From contig WGMV01000031.1 of the NCBI GenBank assembly GCA_016124905.1, positions 1-63,779 on the forward strand: a stretch of DNA of 63,779 nucleotides. The letters are read 5' to 3'. The position numbers and the translations under genes were made by a program. Positions within the stretch are counted from its first letter, which is position 1, and each line of letters starts with the position of its first letter. The notes beneath the pieces are model-generated. The model was not told the origin of the DNA. It saw nothing but the letters and a program-made list of their open reading frames with translations, and searched no databases. Positions 27,079 to 35,873 of this stretch are shown here, piece by piece. This DNA comes from a bacterium. GTDB taxonomy: Bacteria; Pseudomonadota; Alphaproteobacteria; Rickettsiales; RI-342.

Positions 27079-27888
27079 CTATTTGGCGATGGTCTGCGGC
27101 AAGGCATAGCTGCCAATGAACCAGATGTCCATGCCCGTTTGGGCTTGTTTCGTCTTGAGGGCATCGAAGGCCTCGGGCGTCAGGAAATGCTCCATTCGCC
27201 AAAGCCCGTACCATCGGCCGTCTTTTTGAATAGAGGCAAGCTTTTCCGCCCCCTCCAGTATCACTGGTCCAGCCGACTGACTCACCACCAGGCTGGCATC
27301 CCTGCCGCTGGCTTCCGGCTCCACATCCGCCACCAGCAGCGCGCGGGGCAGCCCCGGGCTTTCAAACAGCGGCGCGGTGGCAAACACCCTGAGCTTCGGG
27401 TGCCGGGTAAGCTGAACCCACCAGTCATCCGCATTGGCCGGCCCCTCACCGGGCATGGGCAAGGCGCCCACCATCGCACGCCCGGCGGCGATATCGGCCA
27501 GCACATCCCCGCTTTCGCCACGCTCCTGCACCTGTGTCACCGCGCCGAAATATTCCCGCGCCAGCCACACATAATCCCGCGCGCCGTTTCGCACCGGGGC
27601 GCTGGCATTGATGGGCTGCTCGATATTCAGGGATCCGTTGATGATGTTGCGCCATATCAGCGCCATATAGGCCTTGGGGAAGGGCGCCGCATCCCAGCCC
27701 ATGGCGGCTTCCGTCATGTTCGCTTCCCGCGCGGGGCGGATGTAGCAGGCGGTGGGGTGGAAGGATTGCTTCACATGCCCCACCTGCTGCACCACCTGGC
27801 TGCGTTTTTTCAGCAGTTGCACCAGCTCGCGGTCGATGGCGTCGATCTGGTCGCGCAGCGGTTGAATGGCGTCACGGTATATGTTCAT
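27079..27888 (-). CDS. Chorismate mutase (AroQ type) with C-terminal domain
   Basis: Rearranges chorismate to prephenate. The first 90 of 269 residues form the AroQ helical domain: R12, R29, K40 and the RPAREANM segment (51-58) match the active site. The rest (about 100-269) looks like a two-lobed ligand-binding fold, as in other alphaproteobacterial chorismate mutases of this length; it lacks convincing dehydratase motifs and may be regulatory. The start MNIYRDAIQPLRDQIDAID lies one base after the stop of the upstream methyltransferase (TGATATG). It supplies prephenate to both pheA (99-962) and tyrA. Confidence 0.87.
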   Translation of the reverse strand: MNIYRDAIQPLRDQIDAIDRELVQLLKKRSQVVQQVGHVKQSFHPTACYIRPAREANMTEAAMGWDAAPFPKAYMALIWRNIINGSLNIEQPINASAPVRNGARDYVWLAREYFGAVTQVQERGESGDVLADIAAGRAMVGALPMPGEGPANADDWWVQLTRHPKLRVFATAPLFESPGLPRALLVADVEPEASGRDASLVVSQSAGPVILEGAEKLASIQKDGRWYGLWRMEHFLTPEAFDALKTKQAQTGMDIWFIGSYALPQTIAK

Positions 27889-27889
27889 A

Positions 27890-28627
27890 TCAGGCGGTGG
27901 CGGCTTGTGCTGTTCCAAGGATTTTGCTGCGTTTTGAATAAACGGGCCGCGCCTGTGTGGCAAACACTGTTTTCACTCCCTGCGCCACCAGCAGGCCGGG
28001 CATCAGGCTGAAACCCTTATTGCCGATATTCTCAAGCCCGAGCGCCATTTTCAGCAAAAGCCGCCGTTGACTGGGCGGGAAGTGGAGGGCTGTGTCAATA
28101 CGCTCCACGCTGAACTGCGCATCATGCAGCAGCCGCTGCAACTGGCGGCGGCTGTAAGGGCGGCCATAGCCGAACGGCGTCTCATCCGCCTGCGCCCACA
28201 GCCCCATGCGGTTGGGCACCAGTGCCAGCAGCCGCCCGCCGGGTTTCAACACGCGCCAGCATTCCGCCAGCATGGGCTGTGGCGCGGCCGTATGTTCCAG
28301 CACATGCATCAGCAGCAGGCAATCGGCGCTCTGGTCGGGGAAGGGCAGGTCGAACTCATCCGCCACTACGCTGCGGTTGGTGCCACCCTGACTTTGGAGG
28401 TTTTCCGGCCAGCGCACGCCGCCCTGCCCGCCGGGGATGCAAAGCCAGGCCGTTTCGGACTGCGCCAATGCACCCAGCACCGGCTGGCAATGGCCGATGG
28501 CAATCAACTGATCTCCGGGTTGGGCGCAAAGCTTCTGCCGTGCATGCTGCCGCAACGCGCGCTTGACCAGCAGCCCCAGGTCGGAACTGTAAAATCCCTG
28601 GCAAATAAGGCTGTCGGGCCAGAACAT
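27890..28627 (-). CDS. Class I SAM-dependent methyltransferase
   Basis: A 245-residue methyltransferase-like protein of unknown substrate. A recognisable methyltransferase core is present: LPFPDQSADCLLLMHVLEH (about 94-112), the acidic loop and LKPGGRLLALVPN (about 126-138). The usual N-terminal GxGxG motif I is replaced by a weaker stretch (IGHCQPVLG), so activity cannot be taken for granted. It is divergent from gloB across 102 bases, a pairing common in alphaproteobacteria, and forms the promoter-proximal gene of the aromatic operon, one base ahead of chorismate mutase. Confidence 0.82.
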   Translation of the reverse strand: MFWPDSLICQGFYSSDLGLLVKRALRQHARQKLCAQPGDQLIAIGHCQPVLGALAQSETAWLCIPGGQGGVRWPENLQSQGGTNRSVVADEFDLPFPDQSADCLLLMHVLEHTAAPQPMLAECWRVLKPGGRLLALVPNRMGLWAQADETPFGYGRPYSRRQLQRLLHDAQFSVERIDTALHFPPSQRRLLLKMALGLENIGNKGFSLMPGLLVAQGVKTVFATQARPVYSKRSKILGTAQAATA

Positions 28628-28729
28628 CCTGTGCCTTTCGGTTGAACTGCAAAACCTATAATGCTTTTCCTCCTCCCATCCAATCCCTCATTGCGCATGA
28701 ACACGCGATGGGGGATAAGGAAGCCCATT

Positions 28730-29494
28730 ATGGGCCTCACCGTCACGCCGATACCGCTGCTCAAGGATAATTACGCCTACCTCCTGGCGGAAGACGGCCA
28801 TGCCGTGCTGATCGATCCGTCCGAGGGCGAACCCGTGCTGAACGTCCTGCGTGAAAAAGGCGTGGCGCTGGACGCCATCTGGTGCACCCACCACCATGGC
28901 GACCATATCGGCGGGGTGGAGGCCATCCATGTGGAAACCGCCTGCGAGGTCATCGCCTCCGATACGGACAAACAACGCATCCCCTGCGTCACCATGGCAT
29001 TTCATGACAATGAGGCTTTTCACTGGCACGGCCACCGGGTCGAGGTCATGCACATTCCAGGCCACACGCAGGGCGCCATTGCCTATTATCTCCCGAACGA
29101 CAACCTGATCTTCACCGGGGACACGCTCTTTTCCGTCGGCTGCGGCCGCACGCTGGAAGGCACCATGGCCCAGCTCTTTCACAGCCTGCTGCGCCTTTCC
29201 TCCCTGCCTGAGCAGGTGCTCATCTATGCCGGGCATGAATACACGATGAAAAACATCGAATTCGCCCTCACCATCGAGCCCGATAACGACGTGCTGCAAT
29301 CCCACGCAGAGACGGTGCGCATCCTGCAATCGCGCAAACTCTGCACCTACCCGAGCTCGGTCGGTTTCGAGAATGCCATCAATCCCTTCCTGCGCACCTA
29401 TCTGCCCGTCATGCGCCGCACGCTCGGGCTTGGCTCCGATGCCAGCGATCTGGATGTTTTTATCGAACTGCGAACCCGTAAGGATCATTTCTGA
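28730..29494 (+). CDS. gloB: Hydroxyacylglutathione hydrolase (glyoxalase II)
   Basis: Splits S-lactoylglutathione to lactate and glutathione in methylglyoxal detoxification; it depends on the glutathione made via gshB. The metallo-beta-lactamase motif HHHGDH gives H54, H56, D58 and H59, and the later GHT, GDTLF and AGHEYT blocks complete the dinuclear site. AAGGAA (28717-28722) sets the ATG at 28730; the earlier in-frame ATG at 28661 is rejected. The 254-residue length is usual. Its stop overlaps the next gene by one base (TGATG). Confidence 0.94.
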   Translation: MGLTVTPIPLLKDNYAYLLAEDGHAVLIDPSEGEPVLNVLREKGVALDAIWCTHHHGDHIGGVEAIHVETACEVIASDTDKQRIPCVTMAFHDNEAFHWHGHRVEVMHIPGHTQGAIAYYLPNDNLIFTGDTLFSVGCGRTLEGTMAQLFHSLLRLSSLPEQVLIYAGHEYTMKNIEFALTIEPDNDVLQSHAETVRILQSRKLCTYPSSVGFENAINPFLRTYLPVMRRTLGLGSDASDLDVFIELRTRKDHF

Positions 29495-30363
29495 TGTCAC
29501 GCGTTGCCTATGCCGAGCGCCGCTACCAGCCCCATGCCGAAGCCGTCACCCCGATCGAGGATCGCGGCCTGCAATTCGCCGACGGCATCTACGAGGTGAT
29601 GGAATATTTCAACCTCCACATCCTCGATGCCGAAGAGCATATGGACCGTCTGGAGCGTTCCCTCGGCGAAATGCACATGCCCATGCCCATGTCACGCAAG
29701 GCCATGCTCCATATGCTGAACGAATTGGTGCGCAAAAACGTCCGCCGCCACGGCCTCATCTACCTTCAGGTCAACCGGGGCGCGGGCATGCGCAACCACG
29801 AGATCAGGCCCATGAAGCCCATCGTGATCGCCCACATTCTGCCGCGCCGCACGCCGACGGCGGAAACCTACCGCCAGGGCATCAAGGTCACCACCGCGCC
29901 CGACATCCGCTGGGGCCGCTGCGACATCAAAACCGTCTCCCTGCTCGGTAACATCCTCATGAAATACGAAGCCGCCCAACAGGGCGCAAAAGATGTGTTT
30001 ATCTTCGACGAAAAAAACAACCTGCGTGAAAGCTCCTCCAGCAACATCTTCATCGTCACCGACAAGGGCATCATCGCCACCCCGCCGCGCAACCACCACA
30101 TTCTGCCGGGTGTCACGCGCATCCACGTGCTGAAATTCGCCGCCGAGCTCGGTATTAAGGTGGAAGAGCGTATGATTAGCAAAGAGGAGGTCATGAACGC
30201 GAAGGAATGCTTCATCACCTCCACCAGCGCCCATGTGCTGCCCGTTACCAGCATCGACGGCAAAAAAATCTCCGACGGTATCGGGCCCGTCAGCAAACAG
30301 CTGCTCAATCATTACCATCATCACATCCTCAACATCACAGGCGAAGCATGCCCCATCCTTTAA
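29494..30363 (+). CDS. dat: Class IV aminotransferase, D-amino-acid transaminase type
   Basis: PLP fold-type IV enzyme that most closely resembles D-alanine aminotransferases: IEDRGLQFADGIYEV (21-35), RWGRCDIKTVSLLGNI with PLP lysine K146, and the RESSSSNIF loop. D-amino-acid aminotransferases of this family run 280-290 residues; this one has 289. It is coupled to gloB (one-base overlap) and to the HAD gene (16-base overlap). With dadA one gene on, it suggests D-amino-acid interconversion for wall precursors or turnover. A branched-chain or 4-amino-4-deoxychorismate lyase role is less likely but not excluded. Confidence 0.85.
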   Translation: MSRVAYAERRYQPHAEAVTPIEDRGLQFADGIYEVMEYFNLHILDAEEHMDRLERSLGEMHMPMPMSRKAMLHMLNELVRKNVRRHGLIYLQVNRGAGMRNHEIRPMKPIVIAHILPRRTPTAETYRQGIKVTTAPDIRWGRCDIKTVSLLGNILMKYEAAQQGAKDVFIFDEKNNLRESSSSNIFIVTDKGIIATPPRNHHILPGVTRIHVLKFAAELGIKVEERMISKEEVMNAKECFITSTSAHVLPVTSIDGKKISDGIGPVSKQLLNHYHHHILNITGEACPIL

Positions 30364-31004
30364 AACCCCAATGCGTAATTTTTGACTGGGACAACACCCT
30401 GGTCGACAGCTGGCCCATCATCCACCGCGCCATGAACATGACGCTGGAAAAATGGGGCATGCCAACCTGGAGCATCGAGGACGTGAAAAACCGCATCCGC
30501 CACTCCATGCGCGATGCCTTTCCGGTACTGTTCGGCGATGATTGGAAAGAGGCCGGCGAGGTCTATCGCGGCTATTTTCGCCAGCTCCACATCAACAACC
30601 TTCAGCCGCTGGATGGCGCCAAAGCCGTGCTGGACGCGCTGAAGGCCAAAGGCATCCTTGCGGCCATTCTCAGCAACAAAACGGGCGAGATCCTCCGGCT
30701 GGAATGCACCCACCTCGGCTGGAACGATTATTTCGCCGCCATCGTCGGCTCCAGCGATTACAGTGCCGACAAGCCCTCTCATATCCCCGTGGACGGCATC
30801 CGCGAGCGCCTGAACATCACCGCCGAGACGCCGACCTGGTTCGTCGGCGACAGCATCGTGGACGTGGAATGCGCGCGAAATACCGGTTGCATTCCAGTGT
30901 TTTATGGCGATCATTTCCATTACGATGGCGGCCGGGTGGAATTGCAGCCGGGTGAGTGGCATGCGCCGAACCACCAGTCCATGCTGGCCTGGCTGAACGC
31001 GTAA
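30348..31004 (+). CDS. HAD-superfamily phosphatase (Gph-like)
   Basis: A 218-residue haloacid dehalogenase-type hydrolase. The four motifs are visible: DWDNT (13-17), SNKTG (about 105-109), K in DKPS (about 139-142) and GDSIVDVE (about 166-173). The cap domain sits between motifs I and II. Substrate is unknown; the closest well-known homologues are phosphoglycolate phosphatases. The ATG is within the 3' end of dat, so the two are translationally linked. The upstream in-frame start at 30207 would overlap dat extensively and is rejected. Confidence 0.85.
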   Translation: MPHPLKPQCVIFDWDNTLVDSWPIIHRAMNMTLEKWGMPTWSIEDVKNRIRHSMRDAFPVLFGDDWKEAGEVYRGYFRQLHINNLQPLDGAKAVLDALKAKGILAAILSNKTGEILRLECTHLGWNDYFAAIVGSSDYSADKPSHIPVDGIRERLNITAETPTWFVGDSIVDVECARNTGCIPVFYGDHFHYDGGRVELQPGEWHAPNHQSMLAWLNA

Positions 31005-31034
31005 CATAAGCGATAGAGGGACGGGGTAGGGACC

Positions 31035-32273
31035 ATGCATGTACTGATTATCGGCGCGGGAGTGATCGGGCTGACCAGTGCCGCCGAGCTGGTGCTGCGT
31101 GGTCACCGCGTCACGCTGGTGGACCAGCAGCCCACCCCCGCTTCCGTTACCAGTTACGCCAATGGCGGCCAGTTGAGCTACAGCCACGCCGAGCCATGGG
31201 CCAACCCGCGCGTCATTCCTTATCTCATCAAGGCCTTCAGGGGTATGGATGCGCCTATCCGCTGGCACCCGAGCCTCAACCCCGACGAATGGCGCTGGGC
31301 CATGCATTTCGCCGGGCTATGCTTTTCTCCATGGAGCCAAAAGGACGACATGGAGGCCATTTATGCGCTTACCCATGCCAGCCGCACGGCGCTGCACCGC
31401 ATGCAGCAGTCGCTCGGCATCGAGATGGCGCACCGCCAGTGCGGCACACTTCATTTATACGATTCCCCTCAGGCCGCTGAAAAAGCATGGAAGCAGCTCG
31501 AGCCGCTTCGCAAACTCAGTTGCCCCATGCAGCAGCTTGAGCGCCAGGCTGTGCTGAATGTGGAGGCCAGCCTATCCCAGAGCAGCTTCCAGTCCGCTAT
31601 CTTTTTCGCGCAGGACGAAGTGGGCGATGCCCACAGCTGGTGCCTTGGCCTGGCCGACTGGCTGAGTCGCCAGCCCGGCTGCGAGCTGCGCTTCAACAGT
31701 CCCATGCACGCGCTTCATGAATTCGGCCAGGGCTGGCGCGCCAACCTGGGGGGGGAGGTGATCGAAACCAACGCCTGTGTGCTGGCCACCGGCAATGCCA
31801 CCAACATGCTGCTCAAGCCGCTTGGCGTGCAGTACCCGGTTCACCCGCTCGCCGGTTACAGCGTCACGTACAGCAACGTGGATGCGGGCCTTCTGCCGCA
31901 GGCTTCCATCACGGACAATCAGGCCAAAATCGTCGCTTCGCGCCTTGGCAACCACCTGCGTGTGGCCGGCATGGGCGATCTGGGGCGCATCAGCCAGAAT
32001 TGGCAGAATCACCGCTACGACATGCTCCGTGCCTGGACGGAACGCACCTTTCCGCATCTGAGGAGCATGGCTTCAATTCCCTGGACAGGTTACCGTCCCG
32101 CTACGCCGTCGGGCCTGCCGCTCATTGGCCATGTCAGCAACCAGCGGGGGCTCTTTGTCAATATCGGCCATGGCTCGCTCGGCTGGACCATGGCTGCCGG
32201 CAGCGCCGCCTGGCTGGCCGACCTGATGGAAGGCAAACCTGTTCCTCCCGCCTGGAACCGGATGAGGGCATGA
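31035..32273 (+). CDS. dadA: D-amino acid dehydrogenase, small subunit (DadA type)
   Basis: FAD-dependent membrane-associated oxidase that turns D-amino acids into 2-oxo acids and passes electrons to quinone. The N-terminal GAGVIG (7-12) FAD motif and the SYANGGQLSYSHAEPWANP block, which is typical of DadA, are clear, as is the C-terminal GYRPATPSGLPLIG segment. 412 residues is the usual length. AGGGA precedes the ATG. A four-base overlap (ATGA) links it to the hydrolase gene that follows. No alanine racemase (dadX) is present here. Confidence 0.92.
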   Translation: MHVLIIGAGVIGLTSAAELVLRGHRVTLVDQQPTPASVTSYANGGQLSYSHAEPWANPRVIPYLIKAFRGMDAPIRWHPSLNPDEWRWAMHFAGLCFSPWSQKDDMEAIYALTHASRTALHRMQQSLGIEMAHRQCGTLHLYDSPQAAEKAWKQLEPLRKLSCPMQQLERQAVLNVEASLSQSSFQSAIFFAQDEVGDAHSWCLGLADWLSRQPGCELRFNSPMHALHEFGQGWRANLGGEVIETNACVLATGNATNMLLKPLGVQYPVHPLAGYSVTYSNVDAGLLPQASITDNQAKIVASRLGNHLRVAGMGDLGRISQNWQNHRYDMLRAWTERTFPHLRSMASIPWTGYRPATPSGLPLIGHVSNQRGLFVNIGHGSLGWTMAAGSAAWLADLMEGKPVPPAWNRMRA

Positions 32274-33181
32274 TGGAGCCTGTTTTTTTCACGGAACTGT
32301 TCAACCATCCCACGCGCGAAGGCGAGCGCATTCCCATCCACGTCACCGCATGGGGCGATTCATCCGGGCCGCTCGTCTTCTGCCTGCACGGCCTTACGCG
32401 AAACGGCCGGGATTTCGACCGCCCCGCCCGGATGCTGGCTGACATGGGGTATTACGCTCTCTGCCCGGACATGCCAGGCCGTGGCGAAAGCCCCAACCTT
32501 CCGCATGGAGAAGACTATCAGCTGCCGCTCTATGTCGGCCTCATGCTGCCATGGCTGGCAAAGCTGGGCAATCCCTCATTCGGCATTCTCGGTACCTCCA
32601 TGGGGGGGATGATCGGCATGGCGCTGGGCCCCGTAGTGAAAGAAAAACTCCAATGGCTTATCCTCAATGATGTCGGCAGCCAGGTGGATTACGGCGGGCT
32701 GAAACGCATCAACACCTATGTGGGGGAAGGGCATTTTCACCAGACACGCGAACAGGCCGAGCGCGTCGTGCGGCTCAACCTCGCCACCTGGGCCCTGCCG
32801 GACGAACAAGCCACGGAACATTTCCTCCGCCATTCCATCACCGGGCTTCCGGCTCCTTTGTCGGATGGCTCCCGCTACAGCCTGGCCTATGATCTGGCCA
32901 TTGCCGATTGCTTCAAGCAGGCGTTCAGCGGCATGGAGGCCGGCACGCCGATTGATCTCACGGCATTTTATAACCAGCTGACCTGTCCGGTGCTCATCAT
33001 ACACGGGGAATATTCCGACCTGCTGCTCCCTGGCACCATAGAAATCATGAAAACGGCCCGTCCCGGCGCCGTCACCCGCACGCACACCGTGCCGGGGGCG
33101 GGGCATGCTCCCAGCCTGTGGGATGCCGGCAGCCTGCAGGCTATTAAAAACTTCGTCCATGAAACTGGACAATCGGCATAA
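32270..33181 (+). CDS. Alpha/beta hydrolase
   Basis: A 303-residue serine hydrolase fold protein. The nucleophile elbow GTSMGG has S110, the oxyanion region is FCLHGLTRNG (37-46), and the likely catalytic His is in GAGHAPSLWD near residue 279, with an Asp upstream in the GEYSDLLLPG loop. Substrate is not evident. It is coupled to dadA by ATGA overlap; the longer reading frame from 32000 runs inside dadA and is not used. It may process a product of D-amino acid metabolism, but that is guesswork. Confidence 0.85.
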   Translation: MMEPVFFTELFNHPTREGERIPIHVTAWGDSSGPLVFCLHGLTRNGRDFDRPARMLADMGYYALCPDMPGRGESPNLPHGEDYQLPLYVGLMLPWLAKLGNPSFGILGTSMGGMIGMALGPVVKEKLQWLILNDVGSQVDYGGLKRINTYVGEGHFHQTREQAERVVRLNLATWALPDEQATEHFLRHSITGLPAPLSDGSRYSLAYDLAIADCFKQAFSGMEAGTPIDLTAFYNQLTCPVLIIHGEYSDLLLPGTIEIMKTARPGAVTRTHTVPGAGHAPSLWDAGSLQAIKNFVHETGQSA

Positions 33182-33221
33182 AACGCCTATCCTGTCATCC
33201 TGCAAAAACCGGAGGATGAAC

Positions 33222-33419
33222 ATGCGTGGCCACCTGTTAGCCTGTGCCCTATGCCTGGTTCTCGTCGCCTGCATGGACAGGCCGCAGAAATACAAATACC
33301 ACCCTCCGCAATATGTCCCCGCGCAGCAATATAACAACGCCACCGTGCGCGATAACGACACGGAATACATGCTGCTGATGGACCCCACCAACGACCAGAG
33401 CAATCGCTATTATTATTGA
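33222..33419 (+). CDS. Small lipoprotein, 65 residues
   Basis: A short secreted lipoprotein. The lipobox LVAC places the modified cysteine at residue 17, after the charged N-terminus MRGH and a hydrophobic core. The mature part (about 48 residues) is rich in Tyr, Gln, Asn and Pro (KYKYHPPQYVPAQQYN) and ends in RYYY. GGAGG at 33211-33215 is six bases before the ATG at 33222, which rules out the ATG at 33216. No family recognised. The preceding gene on the strand is the alpha/beta hydrolase; the convergent slt follows. Confidence 0.7.
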   Translation: MRGHLLACALCLVLVACMDRPQKYKYHPPQYVPAQQYNNATVRDNDTEYMLLMDPTNDQSNRYYY

Positions 33420-33482
33420 TAATGGCCGTATCGCCAGCCCGGCGGATTAGCACCGGCAAGGCAATAGCCTGTTTATTGAGAA

Positions 33483-35438
33483 TTACCGCTCCAAATCCTG
33501 CGGCAGCGTCACCGGCAGCGGCCGGTACTTGTTCAGCCGGTGGCGATACATGATGAGGTTCTCCATCACCCGGTGCACATAATTGCGCGTTTCCGTGATG
33601 GGAATCCGCTCAATCCACAGCAGCGGTTCGATCTCCCCCTTGCGCGGGTCGCCGAATTCTTTCAGCCAGCGGCTCACGCGGCCCGGCCCGGCATTATAGG
33701 CGGCAATGGCCAGGATGTAAGATCCGCCGTAATTCTCCACCAGGTGGTTGAGGAAATAGGAGCCGACCATGATATTGTATTCCGGCTCATACAGCCGGTC
33801 TTTGTTGAAGCCGATACCCATCTTTTTGGCTTCATGGGCAGCGGTGGAGGGCAAAAGCTGCATCAGCCCCCGTGCATCTGCGCCGCTGAGCGCACGGCTG
33901 TTGAATTCGCTTTCCTGCCGCATGATGGCCAGCGCCAGCGCCCGCTCGCCCGACACCTGCTTGGGCATGGGTGGGATGGGATAACCCAGCTCCGGCAGAA
34001 TACTGCCATTTTGCAAGGCCTGCTTGCTGGCCTTCACCTGCATCTGCGGCGTCATTTCAGTGGAAAGCTGGGCGGCCAGGCTGCGCTCGGCGGGCGAACG
34101 GGCGTTGTCGATCAGGTAATCCATGAATCGCTTGGTCAGCACCACTTCGTCCGCATCCATCAGTACCAGCGCCGCGCGCGCCACCGGGCGCTTACGGAAG
34201 CGGTCGTAATCCTCGTTGGAAATCCGCGCGGGCGGCGGTAGGTTGTTGGTGGCGTTGGGCGAAAGCGCCGCCAGCGCCATCTGCCCGTAGAAGGTGGAAG
34301 GATATTGCGCCGCCACCTGGTACCAGCGCGTGGCGATATCCAGGCTGCCATGCTTCTGCGCCGCCCGTGCCGCCCAATAAGCCCCACGAGAGAGGCTCAC
34401 CGGATACTGCACCTTGTCGTAGATTTTATAGAAATGCTTATACGCCTCGCCCGGGTTGCGCAGGTAAGCATATTGCAGCCACCCGGCGAACCACTCGGCT
34501 TCCGCCTGGCTGGCGCCGTCCACCTGCCCATGGTTGCGCAGCAGGGCATAAGCCTCCTGATACCGCCGTTCCTCGATCTTGTTCCAGATGGCCGTTTTTC
34601 GTATTTTCCACCATAATTCCGGCTTGGGCACCTTGGTCGGGGCCATGCGTAGCAATTCATTCACGCCTTCTTCCATCCCGCGCTTGTCGCGCCACACCAG
34701 GCGGGCATAGAGAAAGCCCGGGTCGTTCAGCAATTTGGGCGGCACGCGGCGCACGGCCGTTTCCAGCCCCCCGCCGCCCTGCGTCAGTTTGATGCGCGCG
34801 GTAAACAGCCGTTGATATTCTTCCGGCACCATCTCCATCAGCCGTTGCGCCTGGTCGAAACGGTCGTTCCACAGCAGCCCGTCCACGGCGGCGATATGGT
34901 CCTGCGTGGTCAGCATATTGCCGAACTCACTGTAAAACTGTTTCTGGTCGCTGCTGTCCAGCTCCCCGCTACGCCACGCCTCGCGGATGAGGTCCTGCGC
35001 CTCGCGCGCCTTGCCGCCTTTCTGCTCCAGCAGGCTCTGCGCGTACAGCATCTTGCCATGCGCCGTTTTGGGTGGGTTATGGGCAAACCATTTCAGGCGC
35101 GTCTCCAGCGGATGGCTGCCCATCAGCGCCTGCTCGCCCCGGGTGATGATCATATCGCGGTCCGGCCAGTCCGGGTCTTTGCCAAGAAATTCGGTGATCG
35201 CGTCAAACGGCGCGCCGCTCTTGCTGTCGCGCACGTAATACCAATACATGAATTCCTTCACATAGCCGCTTTGCCTGCGGGCGATGCCTGCCGCATCGCT
35301 CCATCGGTTCGCCCGCGCGGCATCCAGAAACTGCTTCATCACCGTTGCGTCCGATGCGCGCGCAACATCCGCCCCGGCGGAAAGCAGGATGATCATGATC
35401 AGTGCCAGCAGCCTCCACAGGGAGGAAAAGCTTGCCAT
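33483..35438 (-). CDS. slt: Soluble lytic murein transglycosylase (Slt70 type)
   Basis: Periplasmic muramidase that cleaves the MurNAc-GlcNAc bond and leaves 1,6-anhydro ends. From the ATG at 35438 the 651-residue protein opens with a signal peptide (MASFSSLWRLLALIMIILLS, cleaved after ARA), consistent with export; two upstream in-frame starts (35477, 35531) add residues without similarity. A long helical superhelix domain is followed by the SLT domain: E509 in RQESEF is the catalytic acid, then GLMQLLPSTA and AYNAGPGRVSRWL. It is divergent from phhB. Confidence 0.93.
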   Translation of the reverse strand: MASFSSLWRLLALIMIILLSAGADVARASDATVMKQFLDAARANRWSDAAGIARRQSGYVKEFMYWYYVRDSKSGAPFDAITEFLGKDPDWPDRDMIITRGEQALMGSHPLETRLKWFAHNPPKTAHGKMLYAQSLLEQKGGKAREAQDLIREAWRSGELDSSDQKQFYSEFGNMLTTQDHIAAVDGLLWNDRFDQAQRLMEMVPEEYQRLFTARIKLTQGGGGLETAVRRVPPKLLNDPGFLYARLVWRDKRGMEEGVNELLRMAPTKVPKPELWWKIRKTAIWNKIEERRYQEAYALLRNHGQVDGASQAEAEWFAGWLQYAYLRNPGEAYKHFYKIYDKVQYPVSLSRGAYWAARAAQKHGSLDIATRWYQVAAQYPSTFYGQMALAALSPNATNNLPPPARISNEDYDRFRKRPVARAALVLMDADEVVLTKRFMDYLIDNARSPAERSLAAQLSTEMTPQMQVKASKQALQNGSILPELGYPIPPMPKQVSGERALALAIMRQESEFNSRALSGADARGLMQLLPSTAAHEAKKMGIGFNKDRLYEPEYNIMVGSYFLNHLVENYGGSYILAIAAYNAGPGRVSRWLKEFGDPRKGEIEPLLWIERIPITETRNYVHRVMENLIMYRHRLNKYRPLPVTLPQDLER

Positions 35439-35554
35439 GCGCTGCAACCTGACGATATTGGACAAGATACGTACCATTGTGAAATCGGACCTGCACCATA
35501 TCTGGTGGAGCATGCTTTCGCAACCAACCATCCGTAGGAAAAACAGGTTTTGTC

Positions 35555-35863
35555 ATGAGCAGCCCTGCGCTTAATGCTTCCGATATCGATGCCGGTCTTG
35601 CCACGCTGCCGGGCTGGCAGCGTGCGCCCAATACCGATGGCAAGGGGGAGGTGCTGCACAAACGCTACGCGTTTAAAAATTTTCGTGAGGCCATGGGTTT
35701 CATGCTTCAGGTATCCTATATTGCCGAGAAGCATCAGCACCATCCGGATGCCAAACTGGGCTGGGGCTATTGCGAAATCGCCCTGCAAACGCACGATGCG
35801 GGCAACAGCATCACCGAAAAAGACATCACCGTGGCCACGGCCATCGAAAAACTGAGCAGATAG
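35555..35863 (+). CDS. phhB: Pterin-4a-carbinolamine dehydratase
   Basis: Dehydrates 4a-hydroxytetrahydrobiopterin during recycling of the cofactor of aromatic amino-acid hydroxylases. The 102-residue protein carries the active-site motif EKHQHHPD at 58-65. No phenylalanine hydroxylase gene is next to it, so it could recycle pterin for a hydroxylase elsewhere or have the molybdopterin-related role proposed for some bacterial homologues. It sits 10 bases before dapA on the same strand. Length is typical. Confidence 0.93.
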   Translation: MSSPALNASDIDAGLATLPGWQRAPNTDGKGEVLHKRYAFKNFREAMGFMLQVSYIAEKHQHHPDAKLGWGYCEIALQTHDAGNSITEKDITVATAIEKLSR

Positions 35864-35873
35864 GGACCGGATC

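Noticed and set aside
33459-33478. Terminator between the small lipoprotein gene and slt
   Set aside because: AGGC-AATA-GCCT is only a 4-bp stem with an interrupted T-stretch; too weak to call.
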